A stretch of DNA of 7,612 nucleotides from an uncultured Moraxella sp. (lineage in GTDB: Bacteria; Pseudomonadota; Gammaproteobacteria; Pseudomonadales; Moraxellaceae): contig CALTTE010000082.1 of NCBI GenBank assembly GCA_943908405.1, positions 1 to 7,612 on the forward strand. Reading direction: 5' to 3'. Below are positions 1-6,081 of the stretch, piece after piece. The position numbers and the translations under genes were made by a program. Under the pieces are notes generated by a model. The model was not told the origin of the DNA and did not search any database. It was given only the letters and a program-made list of their open reading frames with translations. How positions within the stretch are numbered: the stretch's first letter is position 1; every line of letters begins with the position of its first letter.

Positions 1-1460
1 GTGTTGATCTATTTAACAATCTTGAGCAATTATTATCTTTTATTAACAATGAAAATTACATACATATAATCAACCAATTTGAGGAAGATAAATTAAACAA
101 AAACAACTTGTTTGATACATATTTTTATCAAACATTGATCAATCAACTCACCTATAATGCCGATAAAATAACCAAAGAAATTGAGCAATACCACCAAAAT
201 AACCAACAATTATCGCTTGATAAAAAAGATTTACACAATTTAAAACAACAAGTCATTGAACTTGATTCGTCTATCAACAATAATGAACAAAAATTATCAC
301 AAGCAAAAAAACAAATTAATAAACTAAGTAATCAAATACAACAAAAACAGCAAGAACGCCTAAATATTATTGACGCTAAAAATTTAGCTGATTTTCAACA
401 ATCACAATCTGCTTTGGTTGATGACGCTTATTACCACTACGAGCAACAAAAAACAAATAGCGATAATTTGAGGGTGGCTTATGAAAAAAACAAAACGTTA
501 ATTGCCGAACTTGAAAAGCAAATTAGCCTTAATCAACAAAATCTAAGCGATACACAAAAACTATTTTTTAATGAACTGTCTGCTTATGATTTTATCAACG
601 AAGCACAATTTATCAATGTCATTTGGCCTAAAGACAAAATAGAACAGTTGGATAAAAAATTACAACAACTAGAACAAGAACAAGCCAAATATAATGAGCT
701 TATCAGCATTCAACAAGGTGAAATAAAAAACTTAATCAATCGCTATCCTGCAATCAATCATTGGCAGTTAAATGAACTAGAACAGCAAAAACAAATACTT
801 GAACAAGACTTAACAATAATCAACCAAGAGATTGCCAGCATAAACCACAGCTTGCTTGACAATCAACAAAAACTACAAACACAACAAGCATTAAATAAAC
901 AAATTGCTTTATTTAAACTTGATTATGATAAATGGGCACAGTTAGACCAATTGATTGGCAAAAATAATGGCGAATATTATCGCGACTTTGTGCAGGGACT
1001 AACATTTAGCACCATTTTGCAACACGCCAATGACGCTTTGGCACAATTTAGCGACCGTTATTTACTGATTCCAAGCCCTTTAAAAGACAAAAAAGAAAAA
1101 TTTGATATTTATGTTTTGGACAGCTATGACAACGACACCATCAGAAACAGCAAAAATTTATCAGGCGGGGAGATGTTTATTGTCAGCTTAGCATTAGCCC
1201 TTGGCTTATCGTCCATCAACAGTCATCATTTGTCCATACAATCTTTATTCTTGGACGAAGGTTTTGGTACGCTTGATGATGACAGTCTGGCAAATGTACT
1301 ACACGCTTTGGGTGAATTACACCATCACGGCAAAACCATTGGCATCATCTCCCACGTTAATAGCCTAAAAGACAGCATCTCTGCCAAAATTGTGGTAGAA
1401 CACTTAAGCAACGGTAAAAGTCGCCTTTCTGGGGCTGGTATTGACAAACCATCGCCTTAA
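1..1460 (+). CDS. sbcC: Exonuclease SbcCD, ATPase subunit SbcC (C-terminal part, 5' end outside window)
   Basis: This is the large Rad50-like subunit of the SbcCD nuclease, which with SbcD cleaves DNA hairpins and processes double-strand ends. The reading frame is open from the left edge (first full codon at 3, giving 485 residues to the TAA at 1458). The gene therefore begins upstream, and the TTG at 108 is only an internal Leu codon. The first two thirds are a Gln/Asn/Lys/Glu-rich coiled coil. The ATPase half follows: a YYRDFVQGLT stretch matching the SbcC lobe near 980, the ABC signature LSGGE at 1158-1172, Walker B SLFLDEGFGTLD from 1242 with catalytic Glu at 1257, and the switch His (ISHV) at 1353. 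The order and wording match E. coli SbcC closely. No cysteine occurs in the visible part, so the zinc-hook CxxC must lie left of the window if present. sbcD is expected upstream but is not visible. Confidence 0.95.
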   Translation, partial: VDLFNNLEQLLSFINNENYIHIINQFEEDKLNKNNLFDTYFYQTLINQLTYNADKITKEIEQYHQNNQQLSLDKKDLHNLKQQVIELDSSINNNEQKLSQAKKQINKLSNQIQQKQQERLNIIDAKNLADFQQSQSALVDDAYYHYEQQKTNSDNLRVAYEKNKTLIAELEKQISLNQQNLSDTQKLFFNELSAYDFINEAQFINVIWPKDKIEQLDKKLQQLEQEQAKYNELISIQQGEIKNLINRYPAINHWQLNELEQQKQILEQDLTIINQEIASINHSLLDNQQKLQTQQALNKQIALFKLDYDKWAQLDQLIGKNNGEYYRDFVQGLTFSTILQHANDALAQFSDRYLLIPSPLKDKKEKFDIYVLDSYDNDTIRNSKNLSGGEMFIVSLALALGLSSINSHHLSIQSLFLDEGFGTLDDDSLANVLHALGELHHHGKTIGIISHVNSLKDSISAKIVVEHLSNGKSRLSGAGIDKPSP

Positions 1461-1491
1461 CATCAAATCAATCCAAATGATATGTTTTGTT

Positions 1492-1520
1492 ATGACAACC
1501 AACGATGACAATGCTATAAT
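1492..1520 (+). promoter_or_regulatory. Sigma70-type promoter for putA
   Basis: A perfect -10 hexamer TATAAT lies at 1515-1520. It is preceded by TG at 1512-1513 (extended -10) and by a -35 hexamer ATGACA at 1492-1497 (five of six matches to TTGACA), with the ideal 17-bp spacer. Transcription would start near 1527 and give a leader of about 30 nt. It lies only about 30 bp after the sbcC stop, so putA does not depend on sbcC read-through. No clear terminator hairpin for sbcC is visible between 1461 and 1490. Confidence 0.75.
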
Positions 1521-1541
1521 GGCGTATTTATGATTATACCC

Positions 1542-1547
1542 AAAGGA
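1542..1547 (+). promoter_or_regulatory. Ribosome binding site that decides the putA start
   Basis: AAAGGA at 1542-1547 sits 2 nt before the ATG at 1550 and 8 nt before the in-frame ATG at 1556. Only the second spacing suits translation initiation, so 1556 is preferred and the protein begins MFEFTKPQ rather than MSMFEFTKPQ. Confidence 0.7.
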
Positions 1548-1555
1548 CTATGTCA

Positions 1556-4500
1556 ATGTTTGAATTTACCAAGCCCCAATCCAGCCTAAGAGACGCCATT
1601 ACCCAAGCCTATCGCCTTGATGAACAGCAAGCCATCATCAATCTTGCTGGTACGCTTAATTTTAGCGATGATGAACAAGCCCAAATTAACACGCTGGCAC
1701 GCACACTCATCACCAAAGTGCGTAACGACCGCAGTAAATCCTCAGGCGTTGATGCCTTGATGCACGAGTTTTCGCTATCAAGCGAGGAAGGGGTGGCATT
1801 GATGTGTCTTGCCGAAGCATTATTGCGTGTGCCTGACAATGCCACACGAGACCGCTTAATTAAAGACAAACTCGCTGATGGCGACTGGAAAAGCCACATT
1901 GGCAACAGCCCCTCTATGTTTGTAAATGCCGCCGCGTGGGGACTATTATTGACAGGCAAATTATCCAAGCCTGCAAACGACAATACCCTATCATCTGCCC
2001 TAAGCCGCGTTATCCAAAAAGGCGGTGAACCGTTTATTCGTGGCGGGGTCAATTATGCGATGAAAATGCTGGGCAAGCAATTTGTTACGGGGCAAACCAT
2101 TGACGAAGCCCTTGCCAATGGCAAAGCCCGAGAAAAATTAGGCTACCGTTTTAGCTTTGATATGCTAGGCGAGGCGGCAATGACCCAAGCTGACGCCGAC
2201 CGCTATTATAATGATTATGTCAATGCCATTCACGCCATCGGTAAAGACAATGGCGAGCGTGGTGTTTATGATGGCAATGGTATTTCGGTGAAATTATCCG
2301 CCATTCACCCAAGATACGTTAGAGCCCAGCATAAGCGGGTAATGAGCGAGCTTTTGCCACGCTTAAAGGCACTTTTTATGCTTGCCAAAGACTATAACAT
2401 TGGGCTAAATATTGACGCCGAAGAAGCCAATCGCTTGGAGCTATCGCTTGATTTGATGGAAAAACTGGTCTCCGACCCAGAGTTAAAAGGCTTTGATGGC
2501 ATTGGCTTTGTGGTGCAAGCCTACCAAAAACGCTGTCCCTTTGTCATTGATTATTTGATTGATTTGGCACGACGCAATGGACAAAAACTGATGATACGCT
2601 TGGTTAAAGGGGCATATTGGGACAGTGAAATTAAATGGGCACAAGTCGACGGTATTGACGGCTACCCTGTCTACACAAGAAAAGTGCATACCGATGTTTC
2701 TTATTTGGCGTGTGCCAAAAAGTTGCTTGCTGCCCAAGATGTCATTTTCCCCCAATTTGCCACCCACAACGCCCAAAGCCTTGCCAGCGTTTATGAAATG
2801 GGCAAGGGCAAAGATTTTGAATTTCAATGCCTACACGGTATGGGTGAGACCTTATATGACCAAGTGGTCGGCGAGCAAAACTTGGGGCGACGGGTGCGAA
2901 TTTATGCCCCCGTTGGCACTCACAAAACTTTGCTTGCTTATTTGGTACGCCGTTTGCTTGAAAATGGGGCAAATTCCTCCTTTGTCAATCGTATTGTTGA
3001 TGATACAGTCAGCATTGATGAACTTGTTCAATCGCCTTTGGTAGCATTAAACCAAACAGGTGGAACAAGAAACCCCTTAACACCATTGGCTCGCAATCTT
3101 TACGATAACCCGCCAAACAATAACCCGCCAAACAATAACCAAAGCCCTTATCAGCAAAGCAATGGACGCAAAAACTCCAAAGGCTTGGATTTATCCAATG
3201 AATTGGTGTTGCAACGCTTAGAAGAACATATGTCGCTTGCCAGCAATATTGAATTTGATATAGAGGCCATCACCGACACAACCAGTACCGCCATCAATGG
3301 CGATAGGCAACCGATTTTAAACCCTGCCAATCATAACGACATTGTCGGCTATGTAAGCTTTACCAATCCTTCTGCTATCAAAGACATCATCACCACCGCC
3401 ATCAACGCCCAAAGCGACTGGCAAACAACCACCCCCAAAGAGCGTGCCGATATATTACGCCGATTTGCCGACCTAATGGAAGATGACCGCCATATGGCAC
3501 TACTAATGATGGTGGCGGTGCGTGAGGCGGGCAAAACCTTACAAAACGCCATCAGTGAAGTGCGTGAGGCGGTGGATTTTTGCCGATATTATGCCGATGA
3601 AGCCGAGCGTTTGCATTTAAATCAACCTTTGGGTACAGTGGTTGCCATCAGTCCTTGGAATTTTCCTTTGGCGATTTTTACAGGCGAGGTGGTATCGGCC
3701 TTGGTAACTGGCAACACCGTGATTGCCAAGCCCGCCGAGCAAACCTCCATCATTGCCCATTTGGCTGTATCATGGCTACACGAAGCGGGCATACCCAAAA
3801 ACGTATTGCAATTAGTACTGGGCGGCGGTGATGTTGGGGGAGCATTGACCGAAGACAAACGCATTGATGGGGTTATTTTTACCGGCTCAACCGATGTTGC
3901 CAAAAAAATCAACCAACTGCTGTCCGAGCGTGAGGACAATCCTGTACTCATTGCCGAAACAGGCGGTATGAATGCAATGATTGTGGACAGCACTGCCCTA
4001 CCAGAACAGGTATGCACTGACGTCTTGTCATCGGCCTTTGATTCAGCAGGGCAACGCTGTTCAGCACTGAGAATTTTATGCTTACAAGACGACATTGCCG
4101 AGCCAACCCTTGAGATGATTAAAGGGGCGATGGACGAATTGGTTGTTGGTCGCCCCGACCAATTAAGCTGTGATGTCGGCCCTGTGATTGACGAAGAAGC
4201 TCAAAACAACTTACTTGAACACATCAATCATCTAAAGCAGCACACCAGCTATCATAGTGTTAGCCCCAAAGATGTTGATGCCAATCGAAGCACTTTTGTC
4301 AATCCGATTTTATTTGAATTAAACGACCTATCCGAGCTCAAAAAAGAGGTGTTTGGTCCTGTATTGCACGTGGTCAAATACCGCGCCAATCAGTTAGATG
4401 AATTGATTGATGCCATCAATAGCAAAGGCTATGCCCTAACTCACGGTATCCACAGTCGCATTGACAGCACCATCAGCCACATTACCAATCGCATTGAGGC

Positions 4501-5209
4501 AGGCAACGTCTATGTTAATCGCAATATCGTTGGGGCGGTGGTTGGGGTTCAGCCCTTTGGTGGTCATAGCCTATCAGGCACAGGTCCCAAGGCAGGCGGA
4601 CCGTTTTATTTGCAAAAATTAAGCCGTCTTAATCGTTGGGATACACCCACGCCCACTCAGCCCGCCCTCGGTGATGATAACGCCTTGGATGCCATCGTTC
4701 ACGCCTTGCACCAAAGCCCTCTTGAAACCCCTGCCATCGCCGATATTGAACGCCATTTAATGGGCATAAAAAATCGCAGTCTCAATCAAGCCAAAGTTAC
4801 CTTAAACGGACCCACAGGCGAGCAAAACACCCTAAGCTATCACGCTCCAGCATCGGTTTGGCTATACGGTGGCACGCTTCATCAAGCCTTAATTGCCCTA
4901 GCTGAGCTTGCCTATAACGGTACAAAAGTTGTTGTTACAAGCGATTCGCCTTTGGCGGTGTGGGCAAGCAAACTGCCCAATTACCTAAGCGTTGCCGAAG
5001 AACAGGTTGCCTATCGCAATGCCATTATTGTAGCATTACAAGATATCCCTACTGCAACCAAAATTACCTTAAGTCATTTGCAAGGGGCGATTCGCCGTGT
5101 GGTTGATGCCAAAAATGGGCTAGATATGGCACAGTTATATCACGAGGTCAGCCAAAGCTACAACACCACCGCTGCAGGGGGTAATGCAAGCTTAATGGCA
5201 AGTGCTTGA
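1556..5209 (+). CDS. putA: Bifunctional proline dehydrogenase / L-glutamate gamma-semialdehyde dehydrogenase PutA, without DNA-binding domain
   Basis: PutA oxidises proline to P5C with FAD, passing electrons to the quinone pool at the inner membrane, then oxidises glutamate semialdehyde to glutamate with NAD+. Numbering from the Met at 1556 gives 1217 residues. An arm and alpha domain come first (EFSLSSEEGVALMCLAEALLR about 71-91), then the PRODH barrel to about 475. Counterparts of E. coli K329, D370, R431, Y540, R555 and R556 are K246, D287, R348, Y450, R465 and R466. After an Asn/Pro-rich linker (about 515-545) comes the ALDH domain (about 585-1020), with N702 in SPWNFP, the FTGST NAD site near 775, E801 in AETGG, and catalytic C835 in GQRCS. 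A C-terminal ALDH-like domain ends in the conserved motif TTAAGGNASLM. The roughly 80-residue N-terminal part carrying the RHH repressor domain of enterobacterial PutA is absent, so this looks like a type B PutA. The frame is intact. It has its own promoter and a downstream terminator. Confidence 0.97.
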   Translation: MFEFTKPQSSLRDAITQAYRLDEQQAIINLAGTLNFSDDEQAQINTLARTLITKVRNDRSKSSGVDALMHEFSLSSEEGVALMCLAEALLRVPDNATRDRLIKDKLADGDWKSHIGNSPSMFVNAAAWGLLLTGKLSKPANDNTLSSALSRVIQKGGEPFIRGGVNYAMKMLGKQFVTGQTIDEALANGKAREKLGYRFSFDMLGEAAMTQADADRYYNDYVNAIHAIGKDNGERGVYDGNGISVKLSAIHPRYVRAQHKRVMSELLPRLKALFMLAKDYNIGLNIDAEEANRLELSLDLMEKLVSDPELKGFDGIGFVVQAYQKRCPFVIDYLIDLARRNGQKLMIRLVKGAYWDSEIKWAQVDGIDGYPVYTRKVHTDVSYLACAKKLLAAQDVIFPQFATHNAQSLASVYEMGKGKDFEFQCLHGMGETLYDQVVGEQNLGRRVRIYAPVGTHKTLLAYLVRRLLENGANSSFVNRIVDDTVSIDELVQSPLVALNQTGGTRNPLTPLARNLYDNPPNNNPPNNNQSPYQQSNGRKNSKGLDLSNELVLQRLEEHMSLASNIEFDIEAITDTTSTAINGDRQPILNPANHNDIVGYVSFTNPSAIKDIITTAINAQSDWQTTTPKERADILRRFADLMEDDRHMALLMMVAVREAGKTLQNAISEVREAVDFCRYYADEAERLHLNQPLGTVVAISPWNFPLAIFTGEVVSALVTGNTVIAKPAEQTSIIAHLAVSWLHEAGIPKNVLQLVLGGGDVGGALTEDKRIDGVIFTGSTDVAKKINQLLSEREDNPVLIAETGGMNAMIVDSTALPEQVCTDVLSSAFDSAGQRCSALRILCLQDDIAEPTLEMIKGAMDELVVGRPDQLSCDVGPVIDEEAQNNLLEHINHLKQHTSYHSVSPKDVDANRSTFVNPILFELNDLSELKKEVFGPVLHVVKYRANQLDELIDAINSKGYALTHGIHSRIDSTISHITNRIEAGNVYVNRNIVGAVVGVQPFGGHSLSGTGPKAGGPFYLQKLSRLNRWDTPTPTQPALGDDNALDAIVHALHQSPLETPAIADIERHLMGIKNRSLNQAKVTLNGPTGEQNTLSYHAPASVWLYGGTLHQALIALAELAYNGTKVVVTSDSPLAVWASKLPNYLSVAEEQVAYRNAIIVALQDIPTATKITLSHLQGAIRRVVDAKNGLDMAQLYHEVSQSYNTTAAGGNASLMASA
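3106..3140 (+). repeat. In-frame 15-bp tandem repeat in the putA interdomain linker
   Basis: The 15-bp unit TAACCCGCCAAACAA occurs twice exactly (3106-3120, 3121-3135), followed by five bases of a third copy. It encodes NPPNN-NPPNN-N at residues 518-528 of PutA, between the PRODH and ALDH domains. A 15-bp unit keeps the reading frame whatever the copy number, so length variation would only change the linker. Confidence 0.85.
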
Positions 5210-5243
5210 TGTTTTAATTGAATGAATTGGCTTCGTTTAATCA

Positions 5244-5279
5244 CTTAGTTTAAATTCCTTAGTTTAAATTCCTTAGTTT
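5244..5279. repeat. 14-bp tandem repeat downstream of putA
   Basis: The unit CTTAGTTTAAATTC is repeated exactly at 5244-5257 and 5258-5271, followed by eight bases (CTTAGTTT) of a third copy. It lies between the putA stop and its terminator, so it would be in the 3' untranslated part of the putA transcript. The unit is not a multiple of three and lies outside any reading frame. Confidence 0.85.
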
Positions 5280-5289
5280 GCTTAACCAT

Positions 5290-5339
5290 AAAAAAGACGG
5301 TGATTGCCGTCTTTTGATTGTTAGGTTGGCGGTTTTTTT
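5290..5339 (+). terminator. Intrinsic terminator after putA
   Basis: A perfect 9-bp stem is formed by AAAAGACGG (5292-5300) and CCGTCTTTT (5307-5315) with a 6-nt loop TGATTG. On the + strand the immediate T run is short (four T, part of the stem), but a run of seven T follows at 5333-5339. The outer bases 5282-5287 can pair weakly (two G-U pairs) with 5324-5329, which would place that T run close behind a longer stem. On the - strand the stem is followed by six T, so it may stop transcription in both directions. Confidence 0.75.
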
Positions 5340-5370
5340 AATTTGTGCATAACCTAAACTCTAGACCGCC
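5321..5370. repeat. Interleaved short inverted repeats beyond the terminator
   Basis: TTAGGTT (5321-5327) is complementary to AACCTAA (5351-5357), and GGCGGT (5328-5333) to ACCGCC (5365-5370). The two pairs are interleaved rather than nested, so an RNA could form one or the other, or a pseudoknot-like fold. The arms are short and this may be chance in low-complexity DNA. Confidence 0.35.
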
Positions 5371-5411
5371 ACTTGCTTACCTACTTTAAATTTTATTGAA
5401 CAAATTTACAG

Positions 5412-5440
5412 CCAAACCAAACCAAACCAAACCAAACCAA
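5412..5440. repeat. Pentanucleotide simple-sequence repeat (CCAAA)n
   Basis: Five full CCAAA units run from 5412 to 5436, followed by CCAA to 5440, with no interruption. Repeats of 4-5 bp units of this kind change length by polymerase slippage and act as phase-variation switches in many mucosal Gammaproteobacteria. Here no reading frame crosses it on either strand, so any effect would be on transcript or spacing rather than on a protein. Confidence 0.85.
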
Positions 5441-5470
5441 GCGATTAAAACAAAATGGCAAGTAGATGAT

Positions 5471-5566
5471 ATGGATAAGTTTTTTTATTTTAGGTGGATT
5501 TGTTTGGTGAGCATCATAGCTTTTATTCAACCAATTACTTATAAAATTGTTGATTTAAAATTTTAA
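5471..5566 (+). CDS. Doubtful 31-residue hydrophobic small ORF
   Basis: An ATG at 5471 opens a 31-codon frame ending at TAA 5564-5566. The predicted peptide begins MDKFFYFRWICLVSIIAF and would make a single short hydrophobic helix with a charged N-terminus. No good Shine-Dalgarno sequence precedes it, and the region is A+T-rich, where Phe/Ile/Leu-rich frames arise by chance. I recognise no family. It is listed only because the composition would suit a small membrane peptide; most likely it is not a gene. Confidence 0.12.
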   Translation: MDKFFYFRWICLVSIIAFIQPITYKIVDLKF

Positions 5567-5745
5567 AAATTGCGTGTTTTTAGTTGTAAATTGTTGTTAA
5601 TTTGGATTTTAAGTTAATTTTTCATTAGTTTTATGGGAATTAAAAAGTTTTTTTTTATTGGATTATGTTAAATAATTATAAAAACAACTAAAATCAAAAT
5701 AGCCTACAAAATCGCCCAAACACCCAATTTTTGGATTTATATCGC

Positions 5746-5776
5746 TTGACAAATGGTCATTTAATCGCCCTAAAAT
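5746..5776 (+). promoter_or_regulatory. Weak candidate upstream promoter for nrdA
   Basis: TTGACA at 5746-5751 is a perfect -35 hexamer, followed after 19 bp by TAAAAT (5771-5776), a five-of-six match to the -10 consensus. The spacer is longer than ideal. If used, it would give nrdA a leader of about 300 nt that runs through the NrdR-box region. Confidence 0.25.
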
Positions 5777-5910
5777 CACAACATTGCTCAACCAACACTT
5801 ACCCAAAATCCAGTTACAAAAAATCGCAATCCCCCATCGCCTTATGCTGCCTTACTTAGACGCTTGTCAAGGGCTTGTTACAAAATTTTTTGCTAGAAAA
5901 TTACTTGCAA

Positions 5911-5926
5911 ATAGTCTATATTGTGC
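5911..5926. promoter_or_regulatory. NrdR-box-like site 1 upstream of nrdA
   Basis: The 16-mer ATAGTCTATATTGTGC matches the NrdR consensus ACAC-WATATATW-GTGT at 12 of 16 positions. NrdR is the zinc-finger / ATP-cone repressor of ribonucleotide reductase genes and binds pairs of such boxes. This site lies 31 bp upstream of the second box, three helical turns, which is the usual arrangement. Confidence 0.6.
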
Positions 5927-5953
5927 TTTACAAAAAATCATCTACTATATATT
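5927..5953 (+). promoter_or_regulatory. Candidate nrdA promoter between and over the NrdR boxes
   Basis: TTTACA at 5927-5932 (five of six to TTGACA) is followed by TATATT at 5948-5953 (five of six to TATAAT) with a short 15-bp spacer; TATTGT at 5950-5955 would give 17 bp but a poorer hexamer. The -35 would lie between the two NrdR-like boxes and the -10 within the second, so bound NrdR would block RNA polymerase. The transcript leader would be about 120 nt. Confidence 0.4.
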
Positions 5954-5957
5954 GTGA
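5942..5957. promoter_or_regulatory. NrdR-box-like site 2 upstream of nrdA
   Basis: The 16-mer CTACTATATATTGTGA contains an exact CWATATATWGTG core and matches the NrdR consensus at 13 of 16 positions. It is the stronger of the two boxes, lies about 125 bp before the nrdA start, and overlaps the left arm of a separate palindrome. Confidence 0.7.
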
Positions 5958-5971
5958 TAAACGCTTATCAC
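5954..5971. promoter_or_regulatory. 18-bp palindrome overlapping NrdR-like box 2
   Basis: GTGATAA (5954-5960) and TTATCAC (5965-5971) are perfect inverted arms around ACGC. The size and symmetry suit a dimeric regulator's operator. It shares four bases with NrdR-like box 2, so the two binders would compete or cooperate. I cannot name the regulator. Confidence 0.45.
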
Positions 5972-6069
5972 GGTAGCGGTACTTTTTTGACAATTATTTG
6001 CCCAAATTAACCAGTTTATAAAATAATCTTGGCAAATCAAATAACAATCTTAATCAATCCCACAACCAT

Positions 6070-6074
6070 AAGGA
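6070..6074 (+). promoter_or_regulatory. Ribosome binding site of nrdA
   Basis: AAGGA lies 7 nt before the ATG at 6082, a good spacing. The protein starting there aligns with the E. coli NrdA N-terminus from its first conserved residues (VTKRDG), which confirms the start. Confidence 0.8.
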
Positions 6075-6081
6075 CAATCCA

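Larger units (their letters stand above)
5210..6081. other. Long non-coding stretch between putA and nrdA
   Basis: About 870 bp without a convincing gene on either strand. From left to right it holds a 14-bp tandem repeat, a terminator hairpin, a second set of short inverted repeats, a (CCAAA)n repeat, a very A+T-rich block (about 5465-5700), a more C-rich block (about 5700-5880) in which I recognise nothing, and the nrdA control region (5911-6081). I see no tRNA-like or riboswitch-like fold and no trace of an IS element. Confidence 0.8.

Noticed and set aside
108..110. TTG at 108 as the start of a 450-residue protein
   Set aside because: The same frame is open back to base 3 with coding-like sequence, there is no ribosome binding site, and SbcC is over twice this length. 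It is an internal Leu codon of a gene cut by the window.
1461..1549. Separate small RHH repressor gene between sbcC and putA
   Set aside because: Only 89 bp separate the sbcC stop from the first possible putA ATG, and they carry the promoter. No frame long enough for an RHH protein exists.
1609..4095. Open frames on the - strand and a second + frame inside putA
   Set aside because: They lie wholly within the intact, strongly conserved putA frame, lack ribosome binding sites, and have no recognisable domains. They are shadows of the coding strand.
5306..5315. Neisseria-type DNA uptake sequence in the terminator (GCCGTCTTTT)
   Set aside because: Only the first seven bases agree with GCCGTCTGAA. 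A G+C stem flanked by A and T runs is expected of a terminator, and the genes do not look neisserial.
5965..5973. DnaA box at TTATCACGG
   Set aside because: It matches only the first part of the consensus TTATNCACA, and it is explained by the palindrome arm.
5987..6022. TTGACA (5987-5992) with TATAAA (6017-6022) as the nrdA promoter
   Set aside because: The spacer is 24 bp, too long for sigma70, and no acceptable -10 lies 16-18 bp downstream of the hexamer.
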